NCBI GenBank assembly: GCA_050789445.1
Contig: JAILXR010000001.1
Location: 1,612,001-1,676,000 of the forward strand
Origin: JAWSVE01 sp050789445
GTDB taxonomy: Bacteria; Pseudomonadota; Gammaproteobacteria; Pseudomonadales; Cellvibrionaceae
Direction of reading: 5' to 3'
Length of the DNA stretch: 64,000 bases
Shown here: piece by piece, positions 17,811-27,480 of the stretch
How positions within the stretch are numbered: the first letter of the stretch is position 1
How the letters are laid out: every line of letters starts with the position of its first letter
Made by a program: the position numbers and the translations under genes
Notes under the pieces: generated by a model
Databases searched by the model: none
The model's input: only the letters and a program-made list of their open reading frames with translations
Told to the model about the DNA's origin: nothing

Positions 17811-20338
17811 TACACGGCCTCCAGAATTTTAATGCGTTCTTCTTTAGTTGCGGGACGTTTTTGACCACGCTCATCCATATAAACTAAATTATCATCTTCC
17901 TCACTAGCATTAATAAAATGCTGGAATCGTTTAAGCTTTTCTGGGCTTTCGATTGTTGTTTTCCATTCGCACTGGTAAGTATCAACTACCCTATCCATTT
18001 CTGATTCTAGTTCAGAACAAATACCCAACTTGTCATCAATAATGACTTTTTTCAGATAATCCAAACCGCCTTCTAAGTTTTCCAACCAAACCGATGTTCT
18101 TTGTAATCTATCGGCCGTTCGCACATAGAACATCAAAAAGCGGTCAATATATTTTACAAGCGTTTCATCATCGAGATCCGTTGCAAATAAATCGGCATGA
18201 CGTGGACGCATACCACCATTGCCACACAAATATAAATTCCAGCCTTTCTCTGTTGAAATAATACCGACATCTTTACTTTGAGCTTCGGCGCATTCTCGAG
18301 TACAACCAGACACGGCCATTTTTAATTTATGAGGTGAGCGTAAACCTCTATAGCGCTCTTCAATATCAATCGCCATAGTGACGCTATCTTGCACACCGTA
18401 ACGACACCAAGAACTTCCGACACAAGATTTTACTGTTCTTAATGACTTGCCATATGCATGGCCCGTTTCGAAACCAGCATCGACAAGTATTTTCCAAATA
18501 GCAGGAAGCTCATGCAATTGAGCACCAAACAAATCAATTCTCTGCCCGCCCGTTATTTTTGTGTACAGACCAAAATCTTTAGCAACCTCACCTAACACTA
18601 TTAACTTTTCTGGTGTAATTTCCCCACCTGCAACTCTTGGCACGACTGAATAGGTGCCGTCCTTTTGCATGTTTGCTAAAAACACATCATTAGTGTCTTG
18701 CAAACCCATATGCTCATCTTTGAGAATGTAATCATTCCAGTAAGAAGCCAGAATCGAACCCACTGTTGGCTTACAAATTTCACAGCCATACCCTTTACCA
18801 TGCTGCTCAATTAATTCATCAAACGTTTTAATTTCTTTCACTCGGACGATGTCGGCAAGCTCTTGTCGAGAATGAGAAAAGTGTTCGCAAAGATTATTTG
18901 AAACTTCAACACCCAACTTTAATAACTCACTGTCTAACACCTGTTTCACTAAAGCCGTACAACCACCACACGATGTCGACGCTGTAGTAACCGCTTTAAC
19001 ATCACCCATTGTGTGCGCACCTTCTTGTACCGCTAAGCAAATTGCGCCTTTAGAAACATCATTGCACGAACAAATTTGTGCGGTTTCTGGCAACGCCTCT
19101 ACACCCATAACGGGTGCTGCACCATCAATGCTGGGTAGAATTAATATCTCTGGATTTTCTGGGAGTGGCATATCATTGAGCATTATTTGCAACAAGTTAC
19201 CGTAGCTATCAACGTCCCCAACTAAAACAGCACCTAATAAATGCTCACCATCTTCTGAAACAATAAGGCGCTTATACACTTCATTGACTTGATCATGATA
19301 GATATAAGACTGACAACCCGGCGTTTGCCCATGCGCATCGCCAATACTGGCAACATCCACACCAAGTAGTTTTAATTTTGTGCTCATGTCCGCACCAACA
19401 AATTCGTCAGAACCACCAGACATATGAGAAGCAGCGACTTTTGCCATTTGGTAACCTGGTGCAACTAAACCATAAATTCTTCCACCCCAAAGTGCACATT
19501 CGCCGACAGCGTAAATTTTCTCGTGCGACGTTTGGCAAAAATTATTAACAACAATTCCACCACGTTCGCCAACGTCTAAACCACAAGCTCTCGCCAACTC
19601 ATCTTGTGGACGAATGCCCGCAGAAAACAAAATCATATCGGTTTCTAAAAAAGAACCATCCGCAAAGTTCATTCGGTATCGACATTCTTCTCCAGCTACA
19701 ATTTCTTTTGTGTTTTTTTCTGTGTGAACATCAACATCAAGCTCTTCAATTTTTTTGCGTAATAAATTGCCGCCACCCTCATCTAACTGAACGGCCATTA
19801 ATCGTGGTGCGAATTCTACAACGTGTGTTTTTAAACCAAGGCATTTCAACGCATTAGCAGCTTCCAAACCGAGAAGCCCCCCACCGACTACAACACCGAC
19901 TTTACTTTCTTTAGCAGATGCAGTGATGGCTTCTAAATCTTCGACGGTTCTATAGACCAAGCAATGTGGTTGATCTTTACCGGGGATTGGAGGGACAAAA
20001 GGAAAGGAACCTGTAGCTAGAACAAGCTTATCGTATTTTTCTTTTTTCCCTGAAGCCGTAACAACCTGCTGGCCATCGATATCAATCGACTCAATCTTGT
20101 CATTAAGAATAAAACTTACCTTATTGTCGTTATAAAAATCTTCATTCGTTAGCGACAAATCATCTGCGGTAGCTCCATCAAAATAACTGCTTAATTGCAC
20201 ACGATCGTAAGCTAAACGAGGCTCTTCAGAAAAAGTGGCAAGCTCAAACTTGTCAGAATCAGGTACCTGCAAGAGCGACTCAATTAACTTATGGCCTACC
20301 ATGCCATTTCCAACAATTAGTACGCGCTCTTTGCTCAT
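17810..20338 (-). CDS. nirB: Nitrite reductase (NADH) large subunit
   Basis: The assimilatory, cytosolic siroheme nitrite reductase, 842 residues (E. coli NirB is similar in length). In order: FAD/NADH domains (VLIVGNGMVGHKL at the start; VGVVVGGGLLGLEAANALK at about 150), a BFD-like 2Fe-2S segment (CSCNDVSKG and TSCGGC, about 420-460), then a siroheme/4Fe-4S half. The cluster Cys are in CVGSSWC and CTRECAEAQ (about 640-690). I favour the ATG at 20338 because GAGG lies at good distance; the ATG at 20344 is too close to it. nirB heads the leftward unit and is divergent to moaA. Confidence 0.95.
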   Translation of the reverse strand: MSKERVLIVGNGMVGHKLIESLLQVPDSDKFELATFSEEPRLAYDRVQLSSYFDGATADDLSLTNEDFYNDNKVSFILNDKIESIDIDGQQVVTASGKKEKYDKLVLATGSFPFVPPIPGKDQPHCLVYRTVEDLEAITASAKESKVGVVVGGGLLGLEAANALKCLGLKTHVVEFAPRLMAVQLDEGGGNLLRKKIEELDVDVHTEKNTKEIVAGEECRYRMNFADGSFLETDMILFSAGIRPQDELARACGLDVGERGGIVVNNFCQTSHEKIYAVGECALWGGRIYGLVAPGYQMAKVAASHMSGGSDEFVGADMSTKLKLLGVDVASIGDAHGQTPGCQSYIYHDQVNEVYKRLIVSEDGEHLLGAVLVGDVDSYGNLLQIMLNDMPLPENPEILILPSIDGAAPVMGVEALPETAQICSCNDVSKGAICLAVQEGAHTMGDVKAVTTASTSCGGCTALVKQVLDSELLKLGVEVSNNLCEHFSHSRQELADIVRVKEIKTFDELIEQHGKGYGCEICKPTVGSILASYWNDYILKDEHMGLQDTNDVFLANMQKDGTYSVVPRVAGGEITPEKLIVLGEVAKDFGLYTKITGGQRIDLFGAQLHELPAIWKILVDAGFETGHAYGKSLRTVKSCVGSSWCRYGVQDSVTMAIDIEERYRGLRSPHKLKMAVSGCTRECAEAQSKDVGIISTEKGWNLYLCGNGGMRPRHADLFATDLDDETLVKYIDRFLMFYVRTADRLQRTSVWLENLEGGLDYLKKVIIDDKLGICSELESEMDRVVDTYQCEWKTTIESPEKLKRFQHFINASEEDDNLVYMDERGQKRPATKEERIKILEAV

Positions 20339-20344
20339 CAACAT

Positions 20345-20811
20345 CTACCTCTACTCTTAAGTTCAATCTCAATAATAACTATCTAACAAGACGGCCTTCA
20401 TCTTCAAAACCAACTATCACTTGCTGATATGACATATACAGATCCTTAACTAGCAATTAAAATGCCACAAAAAGACATGAAAAAATAATCTTTTGAAATC
20501 AATTAGTTAAGGAAAAACAAACACAAGAAGCACCAAAATAAAACAAAAAAGAACCGAGTTGAAGCACCTAAAAGCAAACAACACCGATTATTTGAGTGCA
20601 AAAAATATAAACCCGGCACCATAAAGATTCACTTTTTACACGCACATTGACTTGAAAGTAGAATATAAAGCTGATTCGACCGTATCTAAATAAGAACAAT
20701 CGTTGCTACAATGATCGCTTCGCAATTTACTGGTAAAGAGCTTCTGCTCATAAGCACAGCATATTTAAACTTACTTGAGCTGTTTCAAATTTATTTATCT
20801 GATACCTAACT
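20345..20811. other. Divergent intergenic region nirB / moaA
   Basis: About 470 very AT-rich bases between divergent units. The nirB ribosome site abuts the left edge. An imperfect inverted repeat ATCGTTG-CTA-CAATGAT lies at 20699-20715, about 100 bases before moaA. I searched by eye for a GG-N10-GC sigma-54 promoter and a molybdenum cofactor riboswitch and found neither. Confidence 0.4.
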
Positions 20812-21798
20812 ATGGCTTTAATAGATCCCTTTCAGCGTTCGATTGATTATTTGCGAATCTCAGTGACAGACCGCTGTGACTTTCGCTGCGTGTATTGTAT
20901 GACCGAAGAAATGACTTTCTTGCCGCGTGCGAAGCTACTGACTTTAGAAGAACTGTATGAAGTAGCGGCCGCTTTTACAGAATTAGGCGCAAAAAAAATT
21001 CGCATCACCGGTGGCGAACCCCTAATCAGAAAAAACATTATTTCTCTTTTTAATCAGCTAGGAAACTTAGAAGATTTAGATGAGCTCACACTAACCACGA
21101 ACGGCTCTCACCTTTCTCAGCAAGCCGCAGCACTTAAATCTGCCGGTGTGAAACGTATTAATGTCAGCCTTGATAGCTTGAAAGAAGATAGATTTCGCGC
21201 ACTGACTCGCGTTGGTAATTTATCAAAAGTACTTGATGGCATCGCCACTGCAAAAAAAGTAGGTTTCGATAAAATCAAACTCAACGCCGTAATACTTAAA
21301 AATAGAAATGCCGATGAAGTAACGGACCTAGTTAAATACGCGTGCGAAAACGAATTAGATATCAGCTTTATTGAAGAAATGCCCCTAGGCTCGATTACAG
21401 ATCACGTCAGAGCTGAAGAGTTTTGTAGCAGCCAAGATTTACGAGATCTCATTACCCCAGCCTTTAAAATCGACCCTGTGAAAGAAACAACTGGCGGCCC
21501 ATCACGATATTGGCAAGTCTTCGGCACCAAAACTAGGATAGGTTTTATTTCTCCACACAGTGAAAATTTTTGTTCAACGTGTAATAGAGTTAGATTAACA
21601 GCGGAGGGACGCTTATTGCTGTGTCTAGGTAATGAGCATTCTGTTGATCTGCGCGCTGTTGTCCGTGCACATCCCGGTGACAGAGAAAAACTAAAAGCAG
21701 CTATTGTTGATGCTATTAAAATTAAACCAGAGAAACATCACTTCAGTCATTCTGATGAACCTCAAATTGTTCGCCTAATGAATATGACAGGCGGATAA
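20812..21798 (+). CDS. moaA: GTP 3',8-cyclase (molybdenum cofactor biosynthesis)
   Basis: A 328-residue radical SAM enzyme that starts molybdenum cofactor synthesis by converting GTP to 3',8-cyclo-dihydro-GTP. The N-terminal cluster motif is CDFRCVYCM (C-x3-C-x2-C, about residues 21-28) and the SAM-binding GGEP is in RITGGEPLIRK. The C-terminal second 4Fe-4S site is FCSTCNRVRLT with the distant LLCLG Cys. It ends in GG, the conserved tail of the family. It is the first gene of a rightward moaA-mobB-moaB-moeA series, divergent to nirB. The cofactor is needed by a nitrate reductase not present in the window. Confidence 0.95.
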   Translation: MALIDPFQRSIDYLRISVTDRCDFRCVYCMTEEMTFLPRAKLLTLEELYEVAAAFTELGAKKIRITGGEPLIRKNIISLFNQLGNLEDLDELTLTTNGSHLSQQAAALKSAGVKRINVSLDSLKEDRFRALTRVGNLSKVLDGIATAKKVGFDKIKLNAVILKNRNADEVTDLVKYACENELDISFIEEMPLGSITDHVRAEEFCSSQDLRDLITPAFKIDPVKETTGGPSRYWQVFGTKTRIGFISPHSENFCSTCNRVRLTAEGRLLLCLGNEHSVDLRAVVRAHPGDREKLKAAIVDAIKIKPEKHHFSHSDEPQIVRLMNMTGG

Positions 21799-21897
21799 TT
21801 TTCTAAAACTACAAACAAATGCGCTGCGACACCTGCACTGCGCCATTTAAAATAACAGCCCTTTGCAGCTTCAGTAATAAATTTAAATATTAAATCA

Positions 21898-22416
21898 ATG
21901 AAAGTATTTGGCATCACAGGATGGAAAAACAGTGGCAAAACAACGCTTGTCACAGGCATTGTTAAATCATTATCACAACGCGGTTTTTCGGTAGCCACCA
22001 TTAAGCACGCTCATCATGATTTTGATATAGATCACTCAGGAAAAGATAGCTACCTCCATCGTGAAGCTGGCGCTCAACAAGTTCTCATAGCATCAAGTCA
22101 ACGCTGGGCGTTAATGCATGAACTCTCTCGTGATAATTCATCGAAAAATATAGAGCCTACTCTAGATGAATTGCTCTCGAAATTAACACCAGTCGATATC
22201 GTTATTATTGAGGGGTTTAAACAATGCGATCATCCAAAACTAGCCGTTATCAGACCCGATCATAATCCAGAGCCTCTTCCTGATGAATCTCCGCTTGTTG
22301 CTGTTGCATCAGATAAAAATATTGATCCAAAGATGTATGGCTGTAACGGACCACTTTTTTCACTAAAGGAGATCGATAGCATCGTCGATTTCATTGTAGA
22401 ATATTGCTCATTATGA
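21898..22416 (+). CDS. mobB: Molybdopterin-guanine dinucleotide biosynthesis adaptor MobB
   Basis: A 172-residue P-loop GTP-binding protein. The Walker A motif is GWKNSGKTTLV at residues about 7-17. The MobB signatures TIKHAHHDFDIDHSGKDSYLHREAGA and VIIEGFK (given with positions about 35-60 and 103-109) are clear. It assists MobA in attaching GMP to molybdopterin. Its stop codon overlaps the moaB ATG in an ATGA arrangement, indicating coupled translation. mobA itself is not in this cluster. Confidence 0.93.
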   Translation: MKVFGITGWKNSGKTTLVTGIVKSLSQRGFSVATIKHAHHDFDIDHSGKDSYLHREAGAQQVLIASSQRWALMHELSRDNSSKNIEPTLDELLSKLTPVDIVIIEGFKQCDHPKLAVIRPDHNPEPLPDESPLVAVASDKNIDPKMYGCNGPLFSLKEIDSIVDFIVEYCSL

Positions 22417-22940
22417 CAAACCAACAAAGCCCAAACATTTCTTTAGACCTTGCTGTATTAACAATCTCGGACTCTCGCACAGAAGAGACCGACACGTCTG
22501 GGCGGTACCTAGCGGAATGCATTCAAAGTGCCGGCCACTCTTTAGCAGGGAAAAAAATCATACCTGATGATGTCTATAAAATTAGAGCTGTTGTCTCCCA
22601 GTGGATATCGGATGAATCTGTTAACGGAATAATTATCACCGGCGGCACAGGATTTACCAATCGAGACAGTACACCTGAAGCAGTGAAAGTCTTATTTGAC
22701 AAAGAAGTTCTCGGATTTGGAGAAATGTTTCGACAACTTTCCTACGACGACATAGGCAACTCAACCATTCAATCTCGATCTCTTGCAGGACTTGCAAACA
22801 ACACGATTATTTTTTGCCTACCAGGCTCAAATGGAGCATGCCGTCTAGGTTGGGAGAAGCTCATCAAGGATCAGCTGGACAGCAATCATAAACCCTGTAA
22901 CTTTGCAGAGCTTATTATTAAAAAATCTCAGTCTCACTAA
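22413..22940 (+). CDS. moaB: Molybdopterin adenylyltransferase-type protein (MoaB/Mog family)
   Basis: A protein of about 175 residues with the molybdopterin-binding MoCF fold: LAVLTISDSRTEETDTSG near the N-terminus, IIITGGTGFTNRDSTPEA at about 70-87 and FCLPGSNGACRLGWEKLI near the C-terminus. The family adenylylates molybdopterin before metal insertion, or performs an unassigned variant of that step. I start it at the ATG at 22413, overlapping the mobB stop, rather than the TTG three codons upstream. It is followed 35 bp later by moeA. Confidence 0.92.
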   Translation: MTNQQSPNISLDLAVLTISDSRTEETDTSGRYLAECIQSAGHSLAGKKIIPDDVYKIRAVVSQWISDESVNGIIITGGTGFTNRDSTPEAVKVLFDKEVLGFGEMFRQLSYDDIGNSTIQSRSLAGLANNTIIFCLPGSNGACRLGWEKLIKDQLDSNHKPCNFAELIIKKSQSH

Positions 22941-22975
22941 TTTTTATCTATTCAAGTTTTTGCGAAAAAATACAA

Positions 22976-24169
22976 ATGCTTTCAGTTGAAGATGCTCTCA
23001 CAAAAATTTTGGCTACCACAAAGCCTACATCCAAAACAGAATTAATCTCATTAGATTCTGCCTTTCATCGCGTCTTATCAGAACCACAATTTTCAACAGT
23101 GGATGTTCCCCCTGCTGACAACAGTGCCATGGACGGATACGCAATTCATACTGACTCACTAAAAAACTGCAGCGAAAATGGCATAACAATCAGTCAACGT
23201 ATCCCTGCAGGGCAAGCTGCCAACCCCCTCAAAAGAAATACTGCTGCTAGAATATTTACCGGCAGCGAAATTCCAAAAGGCGCTAACGCAGTGATCATGC
23301 AAGAAAACTGCGAAGTCAACCAAAACAAATTATTTATTAAAATTTTTCCGTCTTCAGGAGATCACATACGAAAGCAAGGACAAGACATCACCAAAGGCTC
23401 TGAACTTTTTCAAACAGGCCATCAGTTACACGCTCCCGATCTTGGCGTACTTGCATCAAGTGGAATCGAAAAAATAAATGTTTATAAAAAACTGACTGTC
23501 GGTGTTCTCACAACAGGTGATGAATTAGTTTCGCCAGGAAAAGAATTGGTTCCAGGGCAAATTTATAACTCCAATCAATTCACTTTAAAAGGCTTACTTG
23601 AAAGTGTACATATCGAAATGATTGATTTAGGACACATCCCTGATACTTTACCAGCGACTACCGAAGCATTAAAAAAGGCATCAAAAACAGTGGATGTTGT
23701 TTTAACTACGGGTGGAGTTTCAGCAGGAGAAGAGGATCACATCAAACCAGCCATTGACGCTTTAGGTGAGATCTCAATGTGGAAACTGGCGATAAAACCT
23801 GGAAAACCTCTCGCCTTTGGCCATATTGCAGGAACGCCTTTTTTTGGTTTACCAGGAAACCCTGTCTCAGTGTTAGTCACGTTTCTTATCATTGTCAGGC
23901 CATTTTTATTAAAAACTCAAGGCCTCTCTGAAAGTAACGAAGACTCTACGTTACTACCAGCAGACTTTTCATTTTCAAAAAACACCAGCCGACAAGAATA
24001 CTTACGCGTTAGAATTGAAAATCAAAAATTAACGTTATTTAAAAACCAAAGTTCTGGAGTCTTATCATCAGCGAGCTGGGCAAATGCCCTCGCCATCGTC
24101 CCAATTAACACTGATGTCAAACCGGGTGATTTACTCAAGACATTATCATTTAGTCAGCTTGGCATTTAA
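22976..24169 (+). CDS. moeA: Molybdopterin molybdenumtransferase
   Basis: A 397-residue enzyme that inserts molybdate into adenylylated molybdopterin. Family landmarks are VPPADNSAMDGYAI (about 43-56), RIFTGSEIPKGANAVIMQE, TTGDELVSPGKEL, VLTTGGVSAGEEDHIK and FFGLPGNPVSVLVTF, followed by the small C-terminal domain. It follows moaB by 35 bp and precedes a small DUF1244 gene by 30 bp, so all five rightward genes may be one transcript. Confidence 0.94.
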   Translation: MLSVEDALTKILATTKPTSKTELISLDSAFHRVLSEPQFSTVDVPPADNSAMDGYAIHTDSLKNCSENGITISQRIPAGQAANPLKRNTAARIFTGSEIPKGANAVIMQENCEVNQNKLFIKIFPSSGDHIRKQGQDITKGSELFQTGHQLHAPDLGVLASSGIEKINVYKKLTVGVLTTGDELVSPGKELVPGQIYNSNQFTLKGLLESVHIEMIDLGHIPDTLPATTEALKKASKTVDVVLTTGGVSAGEEDHIKPAIDALGEISMWKLAIKPGKPLAFGHIAGTPFFGLPGNPVSVLVTFLIIVRPFLLKTQGLSESNEDSTLLPADFSFSKNTSRQEYLRVRIENQKLTLFKNQSSGVLSSASWANALAIVPINTDVKPGDLLKTLSFSQLGI

Positions 24170-24199
24170 AAACTACCTTACCTATTGGAGCATTAAAAA

Positions 24200-24481
24200 A
24201 TGGATCAACAAACACAAATAGAATTAGAAGCGGCGACCTTTCGACGCCTTTTAAAACATTTAGACGATAGAAAAGATGTTCAGAATATCGATCTGATGAA
24301 TTTATCAGGGTTTTGCAGAAACTGCTTAAGTAAATGGTACAAAGCAGCGGCAGAGGAAAAAAATATCCCTGTCGATTACGATCAAGCCAGAGAAAGAATT
24401 TACGGCATGCCTTATGACGAATGGAAAAGTAAGTATCAAAAAGAAGCGACGACTGAGCAATTAGCGCAGTTTAAAAAATAA
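24200..24481 (+). CDS. DUF1244 family small protein
   Basis: A 93-residue, all-helical small protein. FRRLLKHLDDRKDVQNIDLMN, at positions about 14-34, NLSGFCRNCLSKWYKAAAEE and YGMPYDEWKSKYQ match the DUF1244 family, widespread in proteobacteria. The C-x2-C pair in FCRNCL is a family hallmark and might bind metal. Function is unknown. It is the last rightward gene of the molybdenum cofactor series and converges on the D15-like gene, whose stop lies 5 bases away. Confidence 0.87.
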   Translation: MDQQTQIELEAATFRRLLKHLDDRKDVQNIDLMNLSGFCRNCLSKWYKAAAEEKNIPVDYDQARERIYGMPYDEWKSKYQKEATTEQLAQFKK

Positions 24482-24485
24482 CATC

Positions 24486-26201
24486 TTAAAACGATTGTTT
24501 CGTAGAAACTACAATTTGATAGCTGTCAATATCGTCTTGTTTTTCAAAAGGAAAAGCAATGTCAACATGCAGTATCGTTTTGGTCTGCGCACGACTGGAC
24601 GCAAATCGCAAACCGAAACCGACATCCGCTAATACACCAGTCGCACCCTTATTGTCATCACCAGGAAACCACGCTCTTCCTGCATCAAAGAAAACGGCCC
24701 CGCCCACTCTAAGCAATCTAAATAAATGCCAGTCGGTATAAAAGCGATGCTCCGCCGTAAAAACAAAACTTCTGTCACCCGATTGATATCGTGCGGGATA
24801 GCCTCGTAAATTTTCCTCAGGCCCCAATAATAATTGTTTATTCACAGGTAGCTCCCTAGACCATCGTGCATCTAAGGCAAGATACGTCCCGTGACTTTCG
24901 CCTACACCATCGTAAAAACGTAATTTGGAAATGACTTGAACATCTTCACTTTTATCAATGTCATACTGCCACATACCATCAATGCCCAACTCCCATTGCA
25001 ACAGAATACCTTCGTTCAATTGCCATGCATCCCGCAAACTTGCCGAATAAACGAGCCGATCTCGGTCAGAACCAAAACCCTCATCAGCAATACCAAAACG
25101 AACTGCCCAAGATCGCCCAAGATTAAAATCTTCAATTCTGTGCATATTGTTTAAATTGATAATTTTAATAAAATCTTCTTCAATTTTATTGTATGCAACA
25201 AACGGATAATGAATTGTTTTATCGGTAGGAAATATTTCGGGTTGGGTTTCTCCCTCGGCCGGAGTGTAAATTTCTTCTTGCGTTCGAATACCGTACCACC
25301 AGCGTCGAGTTACGCCATCTTCCCAACCGTTTGAACGACCATAATAAATTTCTGTATGTTTTGTATTTACTTGGAAAGATGCGATTTCCTCTCCGCGATC
25401 ATAAAGGTCGTCGACTCGTTCATTATCATTAAAAATAAAGCCCCAAGCATCATGGGTATCGAGAGAATAAAAAGGTCTTTGAACGTCAACGATAGTTTGA
25501 AAACCGTCGTCATTGTCAGCATACGTTAAATCTAGTGTATGGCGAGATCCTGCAACATTCGGATCCGCATAATGAAATAAAAAGCCATCCCGATCGGTTG
25601 AGGTCGTTCTCTCAATTGCAAATGTTTCCCCACGCCCTAAAAAATTAGAGTCGCTTAGCCAAATACTCTCTTCATCAGCACCGCCCGAACGACTTAAAGA
25701 AAATCCTGTAGACAATGTCCACACTTCTCTTGTTAACACTTCGACATCAACTTTATCGCCACACAGTTGATACGGCCAAACTCGCGCATCATAAAGATAA
25801 TTACTGTCACGGAGCGACCTTCCCGCTTCATCTAATATTCTCGGATTAAAAACTTCTCCTGAACGAAATAAAAGCTGATCTTTTAAAACATCTTCTTTTG
25901 TATCAATATGTAATACGTCGACCAATTGAAATAGCCAATTACTTTCAAACGGATCTTCTGGGTCAAAAATTGGAAATTGCGTATAAGTAATACCCCCAAT
26001 CACAGTACCTTCAGGTAATGCCACCCCTTCAACAGGATTTGGCGCTGCTGAAATATCAAAACCACTCGTACCAGGATTCGTAAAAACGATGCACTTATCT
26101 GTCCCCTCTCCCCCTGCATCAGCAGGAGTTTGAGAAAACACTACATTTGAGACTCCGAAAAGAAAGACACAAAATAAAAAAGGATGCGATTTAAAGATCA
26201 A
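24486..26201 (-). CDS. BamA/TamA-like outer-membrane protein (D15 surface antigen family)
   Basis: An outer-membrane protein of about 571 residues, last gene of a four-gene leftward operon. I propose the TTG at 26201 as start: AGGA lies about eight bases upstream, and it yields a clean signal peptide (MIFKSHPFLFCVFLFGVSNVVFSQ). Frame also exists to 26243. One POTRA-like segment lies at about 95-165 (VLHIDTKEDVLKDQLLFRSGE; DARVWPYQL). A C-terminal D15 barrel follows, with LLLGPEENLRGYPARYQSGDR (the LRGY loop equivalent of VRGF) and a terminal Phe. Having few POTRA domains, it resembles the shorter TamA-like or two-partner families. It may insert or export the envelope product of this operon; function is inferred only from context. 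Confidence 0.82.
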   Translation of the reverse strand: MIFKSHPFLFCVFLFGVSNVVFSQTPADAGGEGTDKCIVFTNPGTSGFDISAAPNPVEGVALPEGTVIGGITYTQFPIFDPEDPFESNWLFQLVDVLHIDTKEDVLKDQLLFRSGEVFNPRILDEAGRSLRDSNYLYDARVWPYQLCGDKVDVEVLTREVWTLSTGFSLSRSGGADEESIWLSDSNFLGRGETFAIERTTSTDRDGFLFHYADPNVAGSRHTLDLTYADNDDGFQTIVDVQRPFYSLDTHDAWGFIFNDNERVDDLYDRGEEIASFQVNTKHTEIYYGRSNGWEDGVTRRWWYGIRTQEEIYTPAEGETQPEIFPTDKTIHYPFVAYNKIEEDFIKIINLNNMHRIEDFNLGRSWAVRFGIADEGFGSDRDRLVYSASLRDAWQLNEGILLQWELGIDGMWQYDIDKSEDVQVISKLRFYDGVGESHGTYLALDARWSRELPVNKQLLLGPEENLRGYPARYQSGDRSFVFTAEHRFYTDWHLFRLLRVGGAVFFDAGRAWFPGDDNKGATGVLADVGFGLRFASSRAQTKTILHVDIAFPFEKQDDIDSYQIVVSTKQSF

Positions 26202-26270
26202 AAAATGATTCCTCAACACTATTGTGTGAAGTAATGGGGGCAAATATTTTTTCGGGATTTCGAATACAAG

Positions 26271-27458
26271 TTAATAGGGTGTCCAGCGCAGGCCCACGTA
26301 TGTTTGCCCGCGGTCATAACTAAACACTGGATTAGAATTCTCAAAAGTGTCGTACTCAAGCCCCATAATCAAATCTAACGTTAAAGGGCCTTGGCTAACA
26401 AGGCGACGAATAAATTCTGCCCTAACTCTGACGCCCTCTCTAGATTTTTCAAGCTCTTCTTCATCGACACCCCCAGGCGTTACAATGCTACCCACGGCAG
26501 GGTCTTCTCCAATCTCATCATAACGACGTTTCAAATATCTTGCTGATAGCAGAAACTTTACATAATCGCTATTACGATATCGTAAACGGGTAATGAGCTT
26601 TGCCTGCGTACTATCGTAATAGCCTTTCTCATTGTCTTGCCTTTGGTCAACATCCAAGCCTATTTCGAATTTCCAGCGTTTTGCAAAACGATATTCGATG
26701 GCATTAATAGCTTCGAGATAACTATACTCTAAGTCAGTATCAGGGATTAATGTTTTGTTTTTTTCTCTCGCTCGGCGATCTTCATAAACTCTCTTTGAGT
26801 AACCAATCATTGTCTTAAGAAAAACTTTCGACCATATTTCTTTTTCAAAACCGACATCCAAATTAACTTGCTTATAATTCAGATTGCTCAATCCAATATC
26901 TTCATAAGACTCGTATTCTTTATTTTTAAAATCTAAATTAAATATAAATTCAGCCTCTTCAGAAATAGGAATAGTGCCTGAAAAATCGAACCCTACCCAA
27001 ACAGCATCAAATCGTTCACCCACGGGCTCTCCATTAAAGATAGGAACATCCCCAGAACTGCGATCTACAAAAATCGAATCTTTTGTATTATAATTTATTT
27101 CCCATTTGTATTTAGAACGACCATATTTATTTTTAGGTCGCCATTTAAAACCCAGTTCTGCCTTTCCATTCAAATGCTCAGAATTAGATTCTACCGTTGT
27201 CTCTTCGCCCGTTTTATAAATATCGCTTCGACCTTCCAGCTGGTAATAATAACCAGTTCTAGTTGGCATATGGCTAAATTCAATGCGTCCTAAACCATAA
27301 CCACCATTATCCAAATCCAGCGTTTTTGTAAGCTTGTTCGGATTACTATCAAGCCCTACAGCGACATCCAACTCAAAATCGTGAGCTATCACTTCTATGC
27401 TGGCTAACAAGGATAAAATCGCTGTTACTGGAGCTACCCAAAAAAATTCTTTTTTCAT
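26271..27458 (-). CDS. Predicted outer-membrane beta-barrel protein
   Basis: A 395-residue protein with a signal peptide (about 1-25, ending VIAHD). A mature part of alternating aromatic/polar strands follows, opening with DFELDVAVGLDSNPNKL and ending GQTYVGLRWTPY, a C-terminal aromatic as in outer-membrane barrels. The xGxDSN opening is common in barrels that accompany TPR proteins, for example Slam-like and exopolysaccharide export barrels, but I do not recognise a defined family. It lies 22 bp after the TPR gene and 69 bp before the D15-like gene. It may be an outer-membrane pore partnering the TPR protein. Confidence 0.7.
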   Translation of the reverse strand: MKKEFFWVAPVTAILSLLASIEVIAHDFELDVAVGLDSNPNKLTKTLDLDNGGYGLGRIEFSHMPTRTGYYYQLEGRSDIYKTGEETTVESNSEHLNGKAELGFKWRPKNKYGRSKYKWEINYNTKDSIFVDRSSGDVPIFNGEPVGERFDAVWVGFDFSGTIPISEEAEFIFNLDFKNKEYESYEDIGLSNLNYKQVNLDVGFEKEIWSKVFLKTMIGYSKRVYEDRRAREKNKTLIPDTDLEYSYLEAINAIEYRFAKRWKFEIGLDVDQRQDNEKGYYDSTQAKLITRLRYRNSDYVKFLLSARYLKRRYDEIGEDPAVGSIVTPGGVDEEELEKSREGVRVRAEFIRRLVSQGPLTLDLIMGLEYDTFENSNPVFSYDRGQTYVGLRWTPY

Positions 27459-27480
27459 AAATACATCCTAATGAAAACAA

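Noticed and set aside
20345..20811. Sigma-54 promoter or molybdenum cofactor riboswitch between nirB and moaA
   Set aside because: No GG-N10-GC pair with flanking consensus and no recognisable riboswitch helices were found by eye on either strand.
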